Part shown: positions 1-12,059 of the stretch, in pieces
Position numbering within the stretch: the stretch's first letter is position 1
Layout: each line of letters starts with the position of its first letter
Source of the DNA: Ornithodoros turicata
Taxonomy: Eukaryota; Arthropoda; Arachnida; Ixodida; Argasidae
DNA length: 64,000 bases
Assembly (NCBI RefSeq): GCF_037126465.1
Contig: NC_088209.1
Location: 10,424,052 to 10,488,051 of the forward strand
Reading direction: 5' to 3'
Notes under the pieces: generated by a model
Told to the model about the DNA's origin: nothing
Database searches by the model: none
The model's input: only the letters and a program-made list of their open reading frames with translations
Translations under genes and position numbers: made by a program

Positions 1-750
1 CCAGAAAAGTGAGCATAGTGCCCGATGAAGACCCTTCCTGCAATAAAGAACATACCGTAGAACGGGTTCAGACGGAGAGGCGGTGGACAACATATCGTCC
101 CAGCTGCTTCCTTTATCTGTGACGTCAGCTCAACTAACCGCCCAGATGACGTTTTCCTACTGACCAGTGTCACGCAAATAACGATAGCGACAAAGCCGTC
201 CCTGAAAGGAGAACAAATGTCAACAATATTCCTTAGTTGCGACTCTTCTGCGAGCGAAGAACGTTGAATATCCCAACGCCAGGTCGAATATCCTAGCTAG
301 GGGGTGGGGGTGGGGATATGTTTAATGATAGCTTTGGAGCTTTGGTATTGCTGCTGACAGCCTGAAAGTGTACCTCCAAACCACACCATCAGTGCGTTCC
401 TATGCTTCACCAATGTTGACTCTTCGCGGGACTCCTATATGTGACCACATTCCTGGTCTTCTGAAGAAAAACTTTGTGCCTCCCGTTGTTGCTCAACTTC
501 GGCTGGAGCACCTCAGCTCAGTTTGAGTCTTAACGAGTCGGGAACATGGGGACATCACCTTCAATAACTGCCTCCTACCACTTTCAGCCTCAGCGTGTCA
601 GTTACATATACAGCGACTCCGTCACAGCCGCACTCAGCAGTTTCAAGAGGACGCATTCCTACTGAACGAACATCTCCGGTCTATGGGCACATCGATGGAT
701 TTCGTTACACACACCACTGCTCGCGTCGAGAGGCGTCGATTCGGGTCTTA
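1..750. other. No gene recognised
   Basis: Bases 345-525 hold a frame open for about 57 codons without a start (LKVYLQTTPSVRSYASP...), possibly a transposon or exon remnant. Nothing else was identified. Confidence 0.3.
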
Positions 751-754
751 TGGA

Positions 755-860
755 CAGCCTTTGAACACCGGTCTTGCAATCTCATTCTTCAATGCCCCAC
801 TCAATGCCCACCTTCAACGCATTAACCCTATGCCTTTCCAGCCAGGAAATTACGTCGAAC
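755..860 (+). mobile_element. LINE 3' UTR-like remnant
   Basis: CAATCTCATTCTTCAATGCC and neighbouring bases resemble the LINE end at 63945-63990 (CAATCTCATTCTTCAGTACC). No coding part was recognised beside it. Confidence 0.4.
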
Positions 861-1124
861 AGGAAATGACGCCATCAAGGTCGCATGGCGTCACCCAAGG
901 CCGCTACCACTCCGCCCTCATATCAGTGAGATCATGACGTCACTGGATAAGATAGTTAATCAGTGATACATGTCATAGTTAATGCAGTGATGTCATACCA
1001 TTGATGTGTCTGTAACCACCTCCTCCTTCTTTCGCTGGCTCTAGTCATCTTTATTTGTCATCTTTGTCTTTGACCTATCTCATTCTTCGGTCACCGTTTG
1101 TTGGTTTATTCTTTACCTCCTAGT

Positions 1125-1250
1125 ACTTTTCCTTTCTTTTTTAATTTATTCCTGTTCTTCTTTCATTTATTTTTCTTTTTTCCTTGCGGAATAGCAAGCC
1201 AGCGTCCTGTTTGCCTGACCCTTTCTCCGTTTTTGTCCTTTGGCCTAACA
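1125..1250 (+). mobile_element. Retroposon 3' tail (T-rich, GGAATAGCAAGCC)
   Basis: A T-rich run followed by GGAATAGCAAGCCAGCGTCC and TGACCCTTTCTCC resembles tails at 18600-18705, 30640-30785 and 63405-63478. It looks like a heavily truncated LINE 3' end. Confidence 0.45.
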
Positions 1251-2045
1251 AATCTAGCCCCCCTGGCTAGCTTGAATATCATAGGCGGAGAAAACGATCC
1301 CCTGCCGAATCATTATAACCTTTTTTCGTGGCCACAGTTGTGTAGCGACGTAAATTATGGGCTACCATTAACGTTTAGTGCGGGAGGTTGAGAGAAGTGT
1401 GTACTGTTGGGGACACGGTTCTCTAAAATCTCCAGCCAGTGGCCGAGCTGTCACCTATCGGCGATGTCGCGCACGAAGGAACTATAGGATTACATTACAG
1501 TCTCCGAGGTAGGGCCACGCAGCGCCTTCTGTCGGGAGTGGTTACCATAGCATCCTTAGCGTCGTCTGCTAAGGAAAGTAGTTCAGCGTGGCCTTTCTTC
1601 GGGTATTGCTATAGTTCCTTCGGGCGCGACATCGCCGGTGGGGGATCGCTCCGCCATGGGCCGGATATTTTAGACAACCGCGTCCCCAACAGTACCCTGT
1701 TAAAAACCGTAGGATTTGCAAGAAAAATTCGGCACCGCAGCCCTTACCGTGGAATTTGTCCTCACATCATTACACACGTGACTGTTGCTGTAATGACATT
1801 TGCGAAGCATTAGAAGGGCGAGGTCTCAGTACCAGGTGTTCTCTCTGTGACTCGCCCCATAAGGACGCGGCGACAGAAATCGTCGTGTGCTATCTACAGG
1901 GTGTTACACCTAACGTAGGCGAAAATCGTATTAAGAAAGCGCTGTGCTCTTTGGCTCACTGCCAAACGCGTATGGAATGCAGTAGCGCACCTAACATTAC
2001 AAGGGATGAAAGACGACGACTGCATTTCGGACACGCAAAGGAGTA
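1250..2045. other. No feature recognised
   Basis: Two overlapping frames of 96-124 codons lack motifs and neighbours. No repeats were seen elsewhere in the window. Confidence 0.3.
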
Positions 2046-2239
2046 GGAATGGGCCAACCGAATCCGGGAATCCTCGAATCCCAGGCAGGGATTTGAGATT
2101 CACGAGTACGAATCTCATTACCCAAAACAGCGAATAGAATCTTTCGAATCCACCAACCACGCTTCTCTGTTTCATTTCAAAATTTCGGCCTCCAAGTCTG
2201 CTTTTTTGGCGGCCAGTGAGGCGCGACAAACATACACAC

Positions 2240-2372
2240 ACACATATAAATGGGATGATGATGTTGTGTTGGTGTGGTGATAGGGTGTCATGTGTGGTGC
2301 TGCGCGATGGGTGCGTGGTGGGGATGTGGTGGAGGTGTGGTGTGTGAAGTGGTGGGTGTGTGGTATTGTGGT
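2240..2372 (+). repeat. GT/G-rich low-complexity tract
   Basis: A long run of TGGTG/GTGTG words, strongly strand-biased in G and T, with many GG pairs. No coding sense was found. Confidence 0.6.
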
Positions 2373-2757
2373 GAGGCGCGCGAAGATCACAACATAAAGC
2401 TCCAATATTGGAAGTTTTAAAGTAACGTGGTTTTGATTTGATTGTTTCTTAGATTTATGGCGGGAATTCAGACTCCTGAGCGTATGTATTTCCTGTAGTG
2501 CATGAACAACATGTTGAATAAGGTACACTTAGGAAGCAGTATATGATATGGGTATGTCTTCTAGCGAAATTTGTTGTTTTATTAAACAAAGTTGTCAAAT
2601 TCTGCTCAAAAGAGTTTTCAGTAGTAGAGTTTTTTTTCCTCTGTCCTTTTAAACTGCTTTCGAAGAGAGGATTTGAAAGATTCGAGATTCGTAAGATTCG
2701 TGGTTTCGCAGAACCTTCCTTGCATTCGGATTCGAGAAATCCTATATTCGTCCCACC

Positions 2758-3215
2758 CAGAGTTGTACACGATACTCGAAAAAAAGTAATTGATTACAAT
2801 TACTGTTACTACCGTGCGAAAAGTAATTCGTTACCGTTACAGATTACTTCATCAATAGTGTAATACGTTACCAATTAAAAATGTAACGCGTTACTTTTCC
2901 CGTTACTTTCAAATGGTGGGTCATAGCAAAGCCAACAAGCCTGCAGTGAATGCAACCATGCAGCTCTTGTTGCAAAGTCTAATATGAGACACCAACATAC
3001 GTGATAAGTGAAATTCACAAATACATTTGAAAGCAACATACAAAACACATACACGCCTTTATTACAGATTTATATACGCATTTAAAGCAAATTGTAATCA
3101 AATTACTTGAAAACTTACTTGCTCACAAAATTAATTGATTACGTTAAAAAATTACTGAAAAAAGTAATTGATTACTAGTAACGCAATTACTAGTAACGCG
3201 TTACGTACAACTCTG
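2758..3215. mobile_element. hAT-like MITE with 8-bp target duplication
   Basis: Terminal inverted repeats are CAGAGTTGTAC and GTACAACTCTG. Flanks are GTCCCACC (2750-2757) and GTCCCATC (3216-3223), an 8-bp duplication with one mismatch. The interior is full of TAACGCGTTAC/AATTACT subterminal motifs and has no coding sequence. Confidence 0.75.
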
Positions 3216-3379
3216 GTCCCATCTCCACAAAAGAGTATACCTTCTGGAGTTTTAACACTCTAAACACATATGATACGATAAAAGAAGCTGCCCAATCAGA
3301 GATCGACAACGTGATGTAAGCCAACTCAAGTGAGCAAGGTGACCAGCGGCGTAGCCACGGCGGGTGGGGTGTCGTCCCC

Positions 3380-3553
3380 GATTTGTTGAAAACGCGGGGC
3401 GAAGCCTATTTTGTGTCACTTATGTCGTTCATAATTGTCACAAAAACGGCGTACGCCTCCCGTTTTCAGCAAATCAGGGAAGATAGAGCGATATCATTCG
3501 AGGTTACGGTTGGCTATGAGCGTTCAATGCGGTGAAGTTCATTTTTAAGGGTG
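3380..3553. mobile_element. MITE-A, 5'-truncated copy
   Basis: It starts at GATTTGTTGAAAACG and runs through the central TGTCACAA palindrome and CGGCGTACGCCTCCCG to GTTCATTTTTAAGGGTGT. The left arm is missing and replaced by GGCGTAGCCACGG sequence. Confidence 0.7.
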
Positions 3554-5454
3554 TCCCCGGTATACGTGGAAAATGCGTCACTCACTCCTGTTCGAAATTG
3601 GTCCGAACTTGAGCTTCAGAACGAGAAACGTTTAGCCGGGAGAGTCACCGTCTCTTGAGGGTGTGCCTTTTCCCAACTATAGCCGCTGTCGCAAAGGCCG
3701 TACCACTTACGACGAGGAAGAGCGTAGGAGTATATCGAGGAATTTTCCCCCGCAAAGTAATCCACACGAGCGCACATGTTTCTGCGAGGCACGCCAGGTA
3801 GAGGTAATAATATGGATGTTTGAAGAACGGCGCGTTCAGTTTAACGAGCAGGACGCGCAGCAGGGGGAGGGGGAGAGAGAGAGAGAGGAAACCCCTTTCT
3901 CTGGAGTCTGCCAGTTTGGAAGCGTGGCAGCGCAAAGAAAAAACAGGGAGGGGGGCGGCCGCTGTCCGTCTCAGCTATAAGCAAAAATGGGTAGATCAGC
4001 TATGCTGCAACCGCAAGCTAGGACCAAGTGCCCGTTATATTTTCTGCAAGCGCCAGGACCGCGAAACAAGTTCCCGTCACATCGCACATTTGGAACGTTG
4101 AACTATTGAAAATCGTGTCCAGTTGCATGCGGCTACTGATGTGCGTCGAAATAGAAAACACACACTGCTAAGGAGCGCGCGATGGGGTAATCGGAAACGT
4201 AATATTAAAACGGTTAGGAGCAACTAACGTTGATTCTAGAGATGGGAAGAATCCAGAATTTCTCGAATCCGAATCTAAGGAGGGTTCCGCGAATCCACGA
4301 ATCTTTGGAAAACAAAAGTTGAAAAAGCCTGAAGAAAAAAACTGCTACTGGAAAGTAACAATGAGGCTTTGTATGTATTTGTACTTTCTATGTTGTTCCA
4401 GGCTCAGAACATCAGTTCTCTCATGCTACTGGAAAGTGTTTTGTAGCAGAATATGACATATTTGTTTAATGTGAAGCAAACTAAATAACAGTTCAGTTTC
4501 GGGAGAAAATATACCCATGTAGTGCTTAAACGTAATTTATTTACTGTTCTTCGACTACAAGAAATACAGGAATTCTCGACAAATTATTTCCATAAAACTA
4601 AATAACAATAGAAGGCAAAACCATATTGTTTTTAAGAGGGCATACCAGCTCTCCGTCCCAATGTATTTCCTATGGGACAGTTTTTATGCTTTCTCTCGGT
4701 AACCGCCGCGCAGATTTTGACGCGGGTGCTTTCATCACAAAGAGGAAGACGAGATGAAGAGAAATACACTACAGGATTTCTCATATATGTCGTATGTATT
4801 TTACGGCGACGTCACGAATGCGAAAAAAATACACAATTTTTCTCCTCCCTCTTTGAAAAGGTTTTATTAAACTTCTATAGCCATTTCGAAAAAAACTTTT
4901 CCATTACTCTCTCTGGAATTATTTCAGGAATCGATAGACATCAAATTTATATGTCTACCACTTATAGTTTTTATAAAAAAGCATGAAACGTGAGTACGCA
5001 AAATCGCCCACTCAAAGCCCCGTGAACGGCGTCATTCTGTGTTGCCATCTGGTGACGCGACAGCAAAACCGCGCGGATGGTATTCTTCCGCCGAGCAAGC
5101 GTGCGCGTGCGCACCTGACCGTCCTGTTGGCTCCTCTGTCCTCTTTACTTTCCCGGACCGCTGACTTAGGGCATGACCTTGGAGACCAGAACAAAAGCTT
5201 ACTTAGCTGCTCGTAAAGGGATTATTGCCTGAGCCTGAGGCATTGTCGCCAACAACCAGAGACCAACAACCGTCTTCTTTTTTCGGTGCGCGTATAGAGA
5301 ATTGAGATGAGTTTATTAGCTTCACATGAAACATCAATTTGCCCGATTTTGACGTTTCGGGTTTGTGCTTACTCAGTCAACTGTCTCATAAGGCTAACGA
5401 GAATCTGTCGTATTTACGATTAGTGGAAGGCCGACTTTACAAACATTCCAGTGA
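3554..5454. other. Mostly unassigned; GA-rich tract
   Basis: A GGGGGAG/GAGAGAGA tract lies at 3862-3890. The GATTCG-type end at 4195-4330 is listed separately. The AT-rich remainder shows nothing recognisable. Confidence 0.3.
4195..4330. mobile_element. GATTCG-element end beside a shared flank
   Basis: GAGATGGGAAGAATCC and TCTCGAATCCGAATCT match the reverse of 2700-2757. The flank ATTAAAACGGTTAGGAGCAA also occurs reversed at 11247-11268, next to another GATTCG-rich stretch, so one larger family is probably present at both places. Confidence 0.4.
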
Positions 5455-5903
5455 CGTTCAACAGGAGTGCCCTGTAATGTTCGTAATGTTGAAACAGCGA
5501 TCAAGCGGATTACACACAGATAAATGTTCCTCAGCATAACTGCATTTAGAACTGCAGCTCTCTTTGTTCTTCTCTTTCTTTTATTGATCGATTTATTTTT
5601 ATGTTTATCTTATTATTTTCTTTTTTTTTTTTCGTCAACGCTCCACGTGAACCAATAAGAAAAATCGATCAAGCGACTGCTGCACAATTATTTCCGCCCA
5701 CGCAATGGGCAACCGTCTTTTCCGGAACCCAAATTTAAAAAAAACCAAAAAAGGAAAACAGGAAAAAAGGAAAACCAATGACAATGCTCGATTGCTTCGA
5801 ACGGTGATATGCCATGTTTAAAAGTCCGACATCACTATTTACCACACAAACTCAACAAATTCCGATGAAAAAATGGCTAGGAAGCAAGCGAGCTGCTGAA
5901 GAT

Positions 5904-6029
5904 GATGCATGATGTCAAACCCCGAGACTAGGGAACACGAAGGGACAGACACGAACAGGTGTTTTTGAGACTTCGTGTTTGTGTCTGTCCCTTCGTGTTC
6001 CCTAGTCTCGGGGTTTTACATCATGCATC
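5904..6029. repeat. Near-perfect palindrome (fold-back)
   Basis: The left arm from GATGCATGATGTCAAACCCC and the right arm ending GGGGTTTTACATCATGCATC pair over about 52 bases around a short centre near 5958-5975. It lies in copy 1 of the tandem duplication only. Confidence 0.75.
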
Positions 6030-6639
6030 AAATTTCGCTATCTGTCCAAGTCATTTTAGCGAACGAGATCCACATTTTTGGCTCTTAGGCTTAGCGGGGC
6101 GGACGCGACGGAACAGCACGTTAGGTCGGTGTTTGCATTTTCATGTTCATGTTGTTTATTTTTCAACGGCGACTTCGATCACGTTATTTTGAGATACGGC
6201 CAATTTTTCGATACCGGTTCCCTGGATTTTCCATCTTTCGACACTTCTTGCTGGTTGCGCGTTGGATGACCCAAAACCTGTACCCGTCGTTCTTTGCACC
6301 GCAAACAAAGGGAAGCCTTCTGAGGAAGATAAGGAACTCTGGGTTACTGGGGATTCTCAACTGAACTAGTGACGAAACTAGTAACGAAAGGTCTGGTGTA
6401 ATGTGAAGTACCCTGTGAAAACCAAGGAGTGTCTAACAATATAGTACTGAAGTTTCCGGGTAATAATCAGTTCATTATGAGACGTAATTTGTGCTCCGAG
6501 ACCTCCTCGCGTACATAAAGACGGAGTTCAAAGAGTTTTAGGAGCTTCCCTTCTCCTTTTCTTATTTCTTTTTTTTCTAAATAGCTGTTGCTAAATGCAA
6601 TGCATTTATTTAGGCTGACTGAGTGTAAGTATTGAGCCT

Positions 6640-6770
6640 ATCAAAAGGCCGAAAATCATAACGTCGAACTATCAGAAGGCCGGAAGCCAAAAGACCAAAA
6701 AATCATAACGTCGAACTGTCAGAAGGCCGAAAATAAGAAGGCTGAAAATGGAAAGGCCAAAGAGACACGG
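6640..6770 (+). repeat. Imperfect tandem repeat of about 50 bp
   Basis: CATAACGTCGAACTRTCAGA followed by AGGCCGGAAG/AGGCCGAAAA occurs twice, with partial flanking units ending AAAGGCC. Confidence 0.55.
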
Positions 6771-7023
6771 GGCGAGCACTCCAGTGAATGACCACTGAAT
6801 GGGATGATGTTGATTATGAAAAAGTTTTGTGGCTATTGTATTAGAAATCAAATAACTGGAATGCATAGCATTTGGTGGTCGCAAATAGATTAGCCAGCGA
6901 AGATGAAAAACACACCGATCACATTATAACCGAAATTATATTCCGAAATCCTAAGCTGTTATTTGAAGAAAAGTAATTGATAACAGTACAAACATGAGTA
7001 AGAAACATCATAAACAGCATAAC

Positions 7024-7113
7024 AGCATTTGATCGAACGCCGTTTGGTCGAACGCCGCTTGGTCGAAAGCCGTTTGATCGCAAGTCGGTTGATCGACGCC
7101 GTTTGTTCGAAAG
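7024..7113 (+). repeat. 15-bp minisatellite
   Basis: About six units of a GGTCGAACGCCGTTT type, with drift to GATCGCAAGTCGGTT and GTTCGAAAGATGTTT. The 15-base period keeps both strands open, which explains the spurious Arg-Leu-Val-Glu-rich frames there. Confidence 0.7.
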
Positions 7114-7379
7114 ATGTTTCTTCGAAGGGAGTTCGAAGCTCGCAGCGTGTCCTTAGCACCTCTTTTTCTGTAACTTTTGACTCGAACATATGGAGCAGGC
7201 AATCAGTGTCCTCTCCTTTTTTGTTTGTTTGTTTCTTGCTTCTTTTTTTTTTTCAGCTAAAGACCCCACTGGTTATTTGCAGACCTTTGTCATTCACGAA
7301 CAGCACAGCCTTCTGGCTTTTTACTCTCTCCCATCTGAAAATAAAATAAAATTGAATAGAACAATGTGGAAGTATCCCG

Positions 7380-7470
7380 CGAAATTGTAACGGGACCCAT
7401 TACTTCAATCCCCCGGCGATGAACTCCCTACCCATCATCCTGAAATAAAGTTATTGTTGTATCCCGCGAA
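7380..7470 (+). mobile_element. LINE 3' tail
   Basis: GATGAACTCCCTACCCATCA, then AATAAAGTTATTGTTG, is closely similar to the LINE tail at 36965-37010. No coding portion remains. Confidence 0.5.
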
Positions 7471-7671
7471 CCAGTGGGACACATACCGAAGAAAATGTCT
7501 TCACGATCGTACGATCGTATGGTTTCTTTTTTTTTTCTTCTTTTTTTTGGGGGGTAGCAGAATTCGCTTGCGCGAATTCAACCTCCCCTTGTTATTTATT
7601 TATGTAACCAACCAACAACAACAACAAAATGTCTTCAAGTTGGGAGCAGCCAATAGTCTGTGCTTCTTCTG

Positions 7672-8097
7672 GGCATGGCACGAAAAACTGTCCGAAAACT
7701 GGCCGAACCGAAATCGGGACCGAACTTTTTCTGTGCATCACCGCGTGCTACCGAAATGCACCCCAAATTTCGGCCGAAGACTTCTGGCCTTGGGGAACAT
7801 CGCCTTTCAACAATCCAGCTCAATGAGATAATCCCTGTATTCATAGAAGTAGAAATCGCACACACGGCAACAGTCGACCCGACTGCTACGTCATCGTTGC
7901 TATGGTTCTCCTTCCGGCTGAATAGCCATTGGATGCTTCTCCTTTTTCGGTTGGCGTCACTTCCCATTTCGGAGGAGAAATCTGGCTTGGTCAGATCGGG
8001 CCGACTTCGGCCCGAAATTCTGTTCCCCGAAAAAAGTCCGGTCCCGAATTCGGTTCGGAAAGAATTCGGACGCTTTTCGGGCCATGTGGTTCACGCT
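7672..8097. mobile_element. Fold-back element rich in CCGAA/TTCGG
   Basis: The left arm CATGGCACGAAAAACTGTCC and the right arm ending TTTTCGGGCCATG are inverted. The arms continue with CGAACCGAAATCGGGACCG against CGGTCCCGAATTCGGTTCG. About 120 bases per arm pair, with an unrelated centre. Confidence 0.65.
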
Positions 8098-9208
8098 AAA
8101 TGGGATAGTGATATGTGGACGAAAGGCACTCGAAGTCTGAATGCTAAGAAGGAAATTTCGCCATAGTATAAAATAAAGATATTGTATTAACAGCCATATA
8201 AAACTAGTTCAATCTTGTTTAGAGTATGTATCTGCTTCGAACGTGTTGCCCTACAAGAACTGTGTTGCCCTACAAGAATGGTGATTTTCCTGTCCCACAT
8301 GATAAGGAGACCGAGCTGCACTTTTTGCAACACTCAAACAAGAACCTGTTATGTTGTCAGGTGACCATTGTTAATATTTTTCTATTGTGTGCCCTTTTAT
8401 TTTTTGTCGAATCGTTCCTCTTGGCGTCCAGAAAAAAAAGTATATGTTGGGAATATCGCGACTCCCACTGCGAGGTCTCGCCGCTCGACCTTTCCGTATC
8501 TTCCTTGGTTGGGTCGACCCGAAGCCTTTATCGCCCTTCATGTTCTTTGTACGGTTTTGCAAAGTAGCACACCAAGGCGAGAAGAAGGGAGTCTTCTGTC
8601 ACTGGGGGTTGTCGACCGACATCATTTTTCTGAGCCGATGTGAAAGAAAAAGGAGAGGCAACATGGGGGAAAGGATTACTGTAGTTTTCTGGTAAAGAAG
8701 TCTATTCTGCGATGAAAATTTTGAAAAGTATTTTGCACCAACGCCCTGTAAATGAAGTCAAATATTTGATAATGCTTACTTACCAGAAATATACATACCA
8801 AAATGTCATTTTTGCATGAATAATAGAGTTATTATCAAGGTAAATTGCGTGTAAGCGTGTGCAGAAAAAAAAAGAAAAGGGGAATACTGTTTTGAGCACT
8901 AGATTTTCCTGACTGGCATTGTAAGCGCTGTGTGTTTATAGCCTAATTTACAGCCGCCGGTACATCCAGTTGAGAGCCTCCGTGATACCGACATCTCGGG
9001 CGAGCTTTGATAGCATATGAGGTTACCTTTCCTTGGCCATTTCCTGATTTCTTAATTGGCAATCGCCTTGTGCTCAGACTCACTGCTGGCAACATTCGTT
9101 TATAATACCATCTGTGTGTGTGCCCATATTGCCATCCATACTATCCGATCACACCTATACGTCGGCATACACTAAGTATGCACTAGTAAAACAATACGAA
9201 GAGCAACG

Positions 9209-10585
9209 TAATGTTCAACGTTCGTAATGTTGAAACAGCCAGCAAGCGGATTACACACAGATAAATGTTTCTTAGGATAACGGTACTTAGAACTGCAGCT
9301 TTATTTGTTGTTTCTCTTTCTTTCTTTTATTGATCGATTTATTTTTATCTTTATTATTTTCTTTTTTTTTTCATGGACGCTCCACGTGAACCAATAAGAA
9401 AAATCGATCAAGCGGCCGCTTGCACAATTATTTCCGCCCACGCAATGAGCAACAGTCTTTTCCGGAACCCAAATTCACGTTCGCGTAGCAAGGAAAACCA
9501 ACGACAACCAACGACAGCGACGGGGGAGGGGAATATATTTATTAGACGAAAAGGAAAAAAAAAAAAAAAGAGAACCCGGCTAAAGGTCAGCCAAACGGGA
9601 CGTCGGCTTGCTATTCCAAAAATACTTAAAATAAATAAATAAATAAATAAATAAAATTAAGAAATAGGAGATAAATGAAACGGACGCGACGGAACAGCAC
9701 GATAGTTAGTTGATTATTAGGTTAGTAAAAGTTCGCCCCCTGTCACTGGGGTTGTCGACTGACATCATTTTTCTCAGCGGGTATAAGGTGAAAGAAAAAG
9801 AAGGGAGAACATGGAGGAAAGGAGCCTTCCAAATATGTTACTGAAGTTTTCGGGTAATAATAAGAAGTCTGTTCTACGACGGAAATTTTGAAAAGTCTTT
9901 TGCACAAACGCCTTGTAAATGAATTCAGATATTTGATAATGCTTACTTACATGAAATATATATATCAAAATGTCATTTTTGCATGAATAATAGAGTTATT
10001 ATCAAGGTAAATTGCATGTTGTAAAAACATTTTTGGGACCCCTCATATAGGACCCCGGTTAGCGAATGCTGCCCTGTTGTGCATTTCTGACACACAAATT
10101 ATGGACTTTGTCGCAGGCAATGCTATGTACCTCGTATCTTTAATGAGCTCCCCTTCGACAATCGAAGTACAAACTGAAAAAAGCGCTACGGCAACTTTAT
10201 CATAGGATGTAGTACCTTTATATGTTCATGTACTGTCAAACTGTATGCCGCTGACTGCTTCAGGCCCAGTGCCACAAGCTTTTCCGCTTAGACGGGCCTG
10301 TTTTATTATATTTGTAGTTTGCTTTCTTGAGTAAAATTATTATCATTATTATTATGTAAGCGAGTGCAAAAAAAAAAAAAAAAGGAATACCGTTTCGAGC
10401 AGATTTTCCAGACTGGCATTGTAAGCGCTGTGTGTAGGCAATGTTTATAGCCTAATTTACAGCCGCTGGTAGATCCAATTGAGAGCCTCCGAGATACCGG
10501 CATCCGTACTATCCGATCACACTTGTATATCGGCATACAGTAAGTATGCACTAGTAAAACAATACGAAGAGCAGCTAAAAATTCC
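9209..10585 (+). repeat. Tandem duplication, second copy
   Basis: A direct repeat of the preceding block. The junction at about 9208 follows AATACGAAGAGCA, and the copy ends with the same AATACGAAGAGCA at 10561-10573. About 300 bases (10020-10340) are extra relative to copy 1. An AAAT microsatellite sits at 9629-9656. Confidence 0.7.
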
Positions 10586-10689
10586 ATAATCAGTCAGTAC
10601 AGGCGGTAGTGACTTGTGAAAACAATAATTGTAGCATGAATATATAAGAACAAAAAAATAAAAATAAAGTACTCATGTAGCAATAGGAG

Positions 10690-10800
10690 ACAAGCAAAAA
10701 GACGTGAATGTATCGAATCGAACTGCGGACCTTTCGTGGCAAAGTCCGACACATTACCACTCGACAAACAGCGCAGAGGGCGCGGGCCGCCTTAATCTCG
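10690..10800 (-). mobile_element. tRNA-derived SINE head
   Basis: The minus strand reads GTTTGTCGAGTGGTAATGTG, then GGTCCGCAGTTCGATTC, resembling an A box and B box. The anticodon region is degenerate. A real tRNA gene is unlikely because the acceptor stem does not pair. Confidence 0.5.
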
Positions 10801-11074
10801 CGAGGTCAACCATGCGCAATGGGGATTATTTCGTGAGTCGGAGGCGAACGGCGTGATAAGGATCGGCGAGCTTGGCGCCATCTAGAATCGGGAAAATCGT
10901 GAATCGGAGTTGCTCCCCGACTGGTATGGCCTCTAAAACCTGCGATGTCACAGTTCCTACCTGAAATCTTTCGGTACGCAGCAATGTAAACAAATAAACA
11001 AGGAAACGCTCATCAGTGAATGAGGCATTCCATGACTCCGGAGGCGCCAATTTGAAAAAAAAAAAAAAAAAAAA

Positions 11075-11280
11075 AGACGGGGTTGGTGGATTCGAAAGAT
11101 GCGATTCGCCGTGTCGGACACCGCGATTCGGATTCCCGAGTCTAGAATCCCTGCCAAGCATTCGTGGATCCGAGGATTCGCGCATTCTGTTTGCACATCC
11201 ATTATAGTTTATCCGAACGAAAGTTCTCATTCGAATAAACCCTAGTTGCTCCTAACCGTTTTAATGTTAGGGCTACTGAC
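11075..11280. mobile_element. GATTCG-rich element end, second locus
   Basis: GATTCGAAAGATGCGATTCG, CGCGATTCGGATTCC and CCGAGGATTCGCG words, then (reverse) ATTAAAACGGTTAGGAGCAA as at 4205-4226. A run of 21 A precedes it at 11055-11075. Confidence 0.4.
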
Positions 11281-11342
11281 TTACGCAGAGAACGCAAGAC
11301 AGCAGGCGGGGCTTCGCGAAGCAGGGCTGCGTGTCACGACTA

Positions 11343-11596
11343 CACTCTTAAAAAAAAGCGTGTAACTCCTTTTTCTTGTCACGTATATAACTCCCTTTCG
11401 GAGAGTGCAATCACTCTCAAAAAGGAGTCTTCTCACTCCCACAAGGGAGTAACATTACTGCCTTACTCCCTTACTGTTACCGTTACTCCCTTGTGGGAGT
11501 GAGGAGACTCCTTTTTGAGAGTGATTGCACTCTCCGAAAGGGAGTGATGTATGTGGCGAGAAAAAGGAGTTAAAGTACACGCTTTTTTAAAGAGTG
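11343..11596. mobile_element. Palindromic MITE with CACTCTT termini (GGGAGT type)
   Basis: Flanking TA at 11341-11342 and 11597-11598. The ends CACTCTTAAAAAAAAGCGTG and the inverse frame two long arms full of ACTCCCTT/AAGGGAGT words that pair almost throughout. No coding sequence. Confidence 0.78.
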
Positions 11597-11624
11597 TACT
11601 CGCTTCCAGGGTGGTATCGCGTTT

Positions 11625-11830
11625 TCCTCAGGGGCCGGTGACTGGGAATGTGCACACACAAACGCAGTGGCGAGCCGTTTCACGTTCACATAGAAATTCA
11701 ACCGGGAGTTCACATGCTTCAGCCGGGACTTGCCGCGTTTCAGCCATTCTTGGAACTCCAAGGCAGCGACGAAGGCGTCGAGCAAACAGGGTCCGAAGGG
11801 TATTTAATGACGCTGTGGAAGTCCTGTGCT
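11625..11830 (-). mobile_element. LINE fragment, same family as 14395-14580
   Basis: On the minus strand the stretch AFVAALEFQEWLKRGKSRLK and the bases around it match 14404-14580 closely, starting at CCCTTCGGACCCTGTT. It is a short internal piece with no intact domain. Confidence 0.6.
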
Positions 11831-11919
11831 GGATTGGAAGGTTGTAAAGCGCAGTGGCGCTCCAAGAATTTTCGGTCTTAGGCCCGCCATAAGGAAACAT
11901 TTATGGTGAAAGATGGAAG

Positions 11920-12030
11920 TCACTGAAAAGGTTAGCCAGCTGTAGGAGTCGAACCAACATCTTCTGGATTACAGGTGCAGGGCTCTAGCCACCAGCCACT
12001 CTCTCCCACTCGTCCTCCTTTCCACTCTTA
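11920..12030 (-). mobile_element. tRNA-derived SINE
   Basis: The minus strand reads GGCTGGTGGCTAGAGCCCTG (A box), an anticodon-like loop, and GGTTCGACTCC (B box, about 11950). It continues into CTGGCTAACCTTTTCAGTGA. Confidence 0.6.
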
Positions 12031-12059
12031 CAGTTTTGCTCACTCATACACACATTCAT

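Larger units (their letters stand above)
2046..3230. mobile_element. GATTCG-rich element interrupted by a hAT-like MITE
   Basis: Many GAATCC/GATTCG words occur at 2048-2180 and again at 2660-2757. The end reads (reverse) GAGATGGGACGAAT across the insertion point of the element at 2758-3215. The same end occurs at 4236. Confidence 0.45.
5455..9208 (+). repeat. Tandem duplication, first copy (expanded by insertions)
   Basis: The ends of this block (5455-5735 and 8570-9208) match the start and end of the next block (9209-9480 and 9730-10585) in the same order and strand. Examples are GAACCAATAAGAAAAATCGA and TGAATAATAGAGTTATTATC. The middle (about 5760-8570) holds palindromes, minisatellites and a fold-back absent from copy 2. 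Confidence 0.7.

Noticed and set aside
7008..7202. Repeated RRLVE/DQTAF protein frames on both strands.
   Set aside because: They are produced by a 15-bp minisatellite that is open on both strands.
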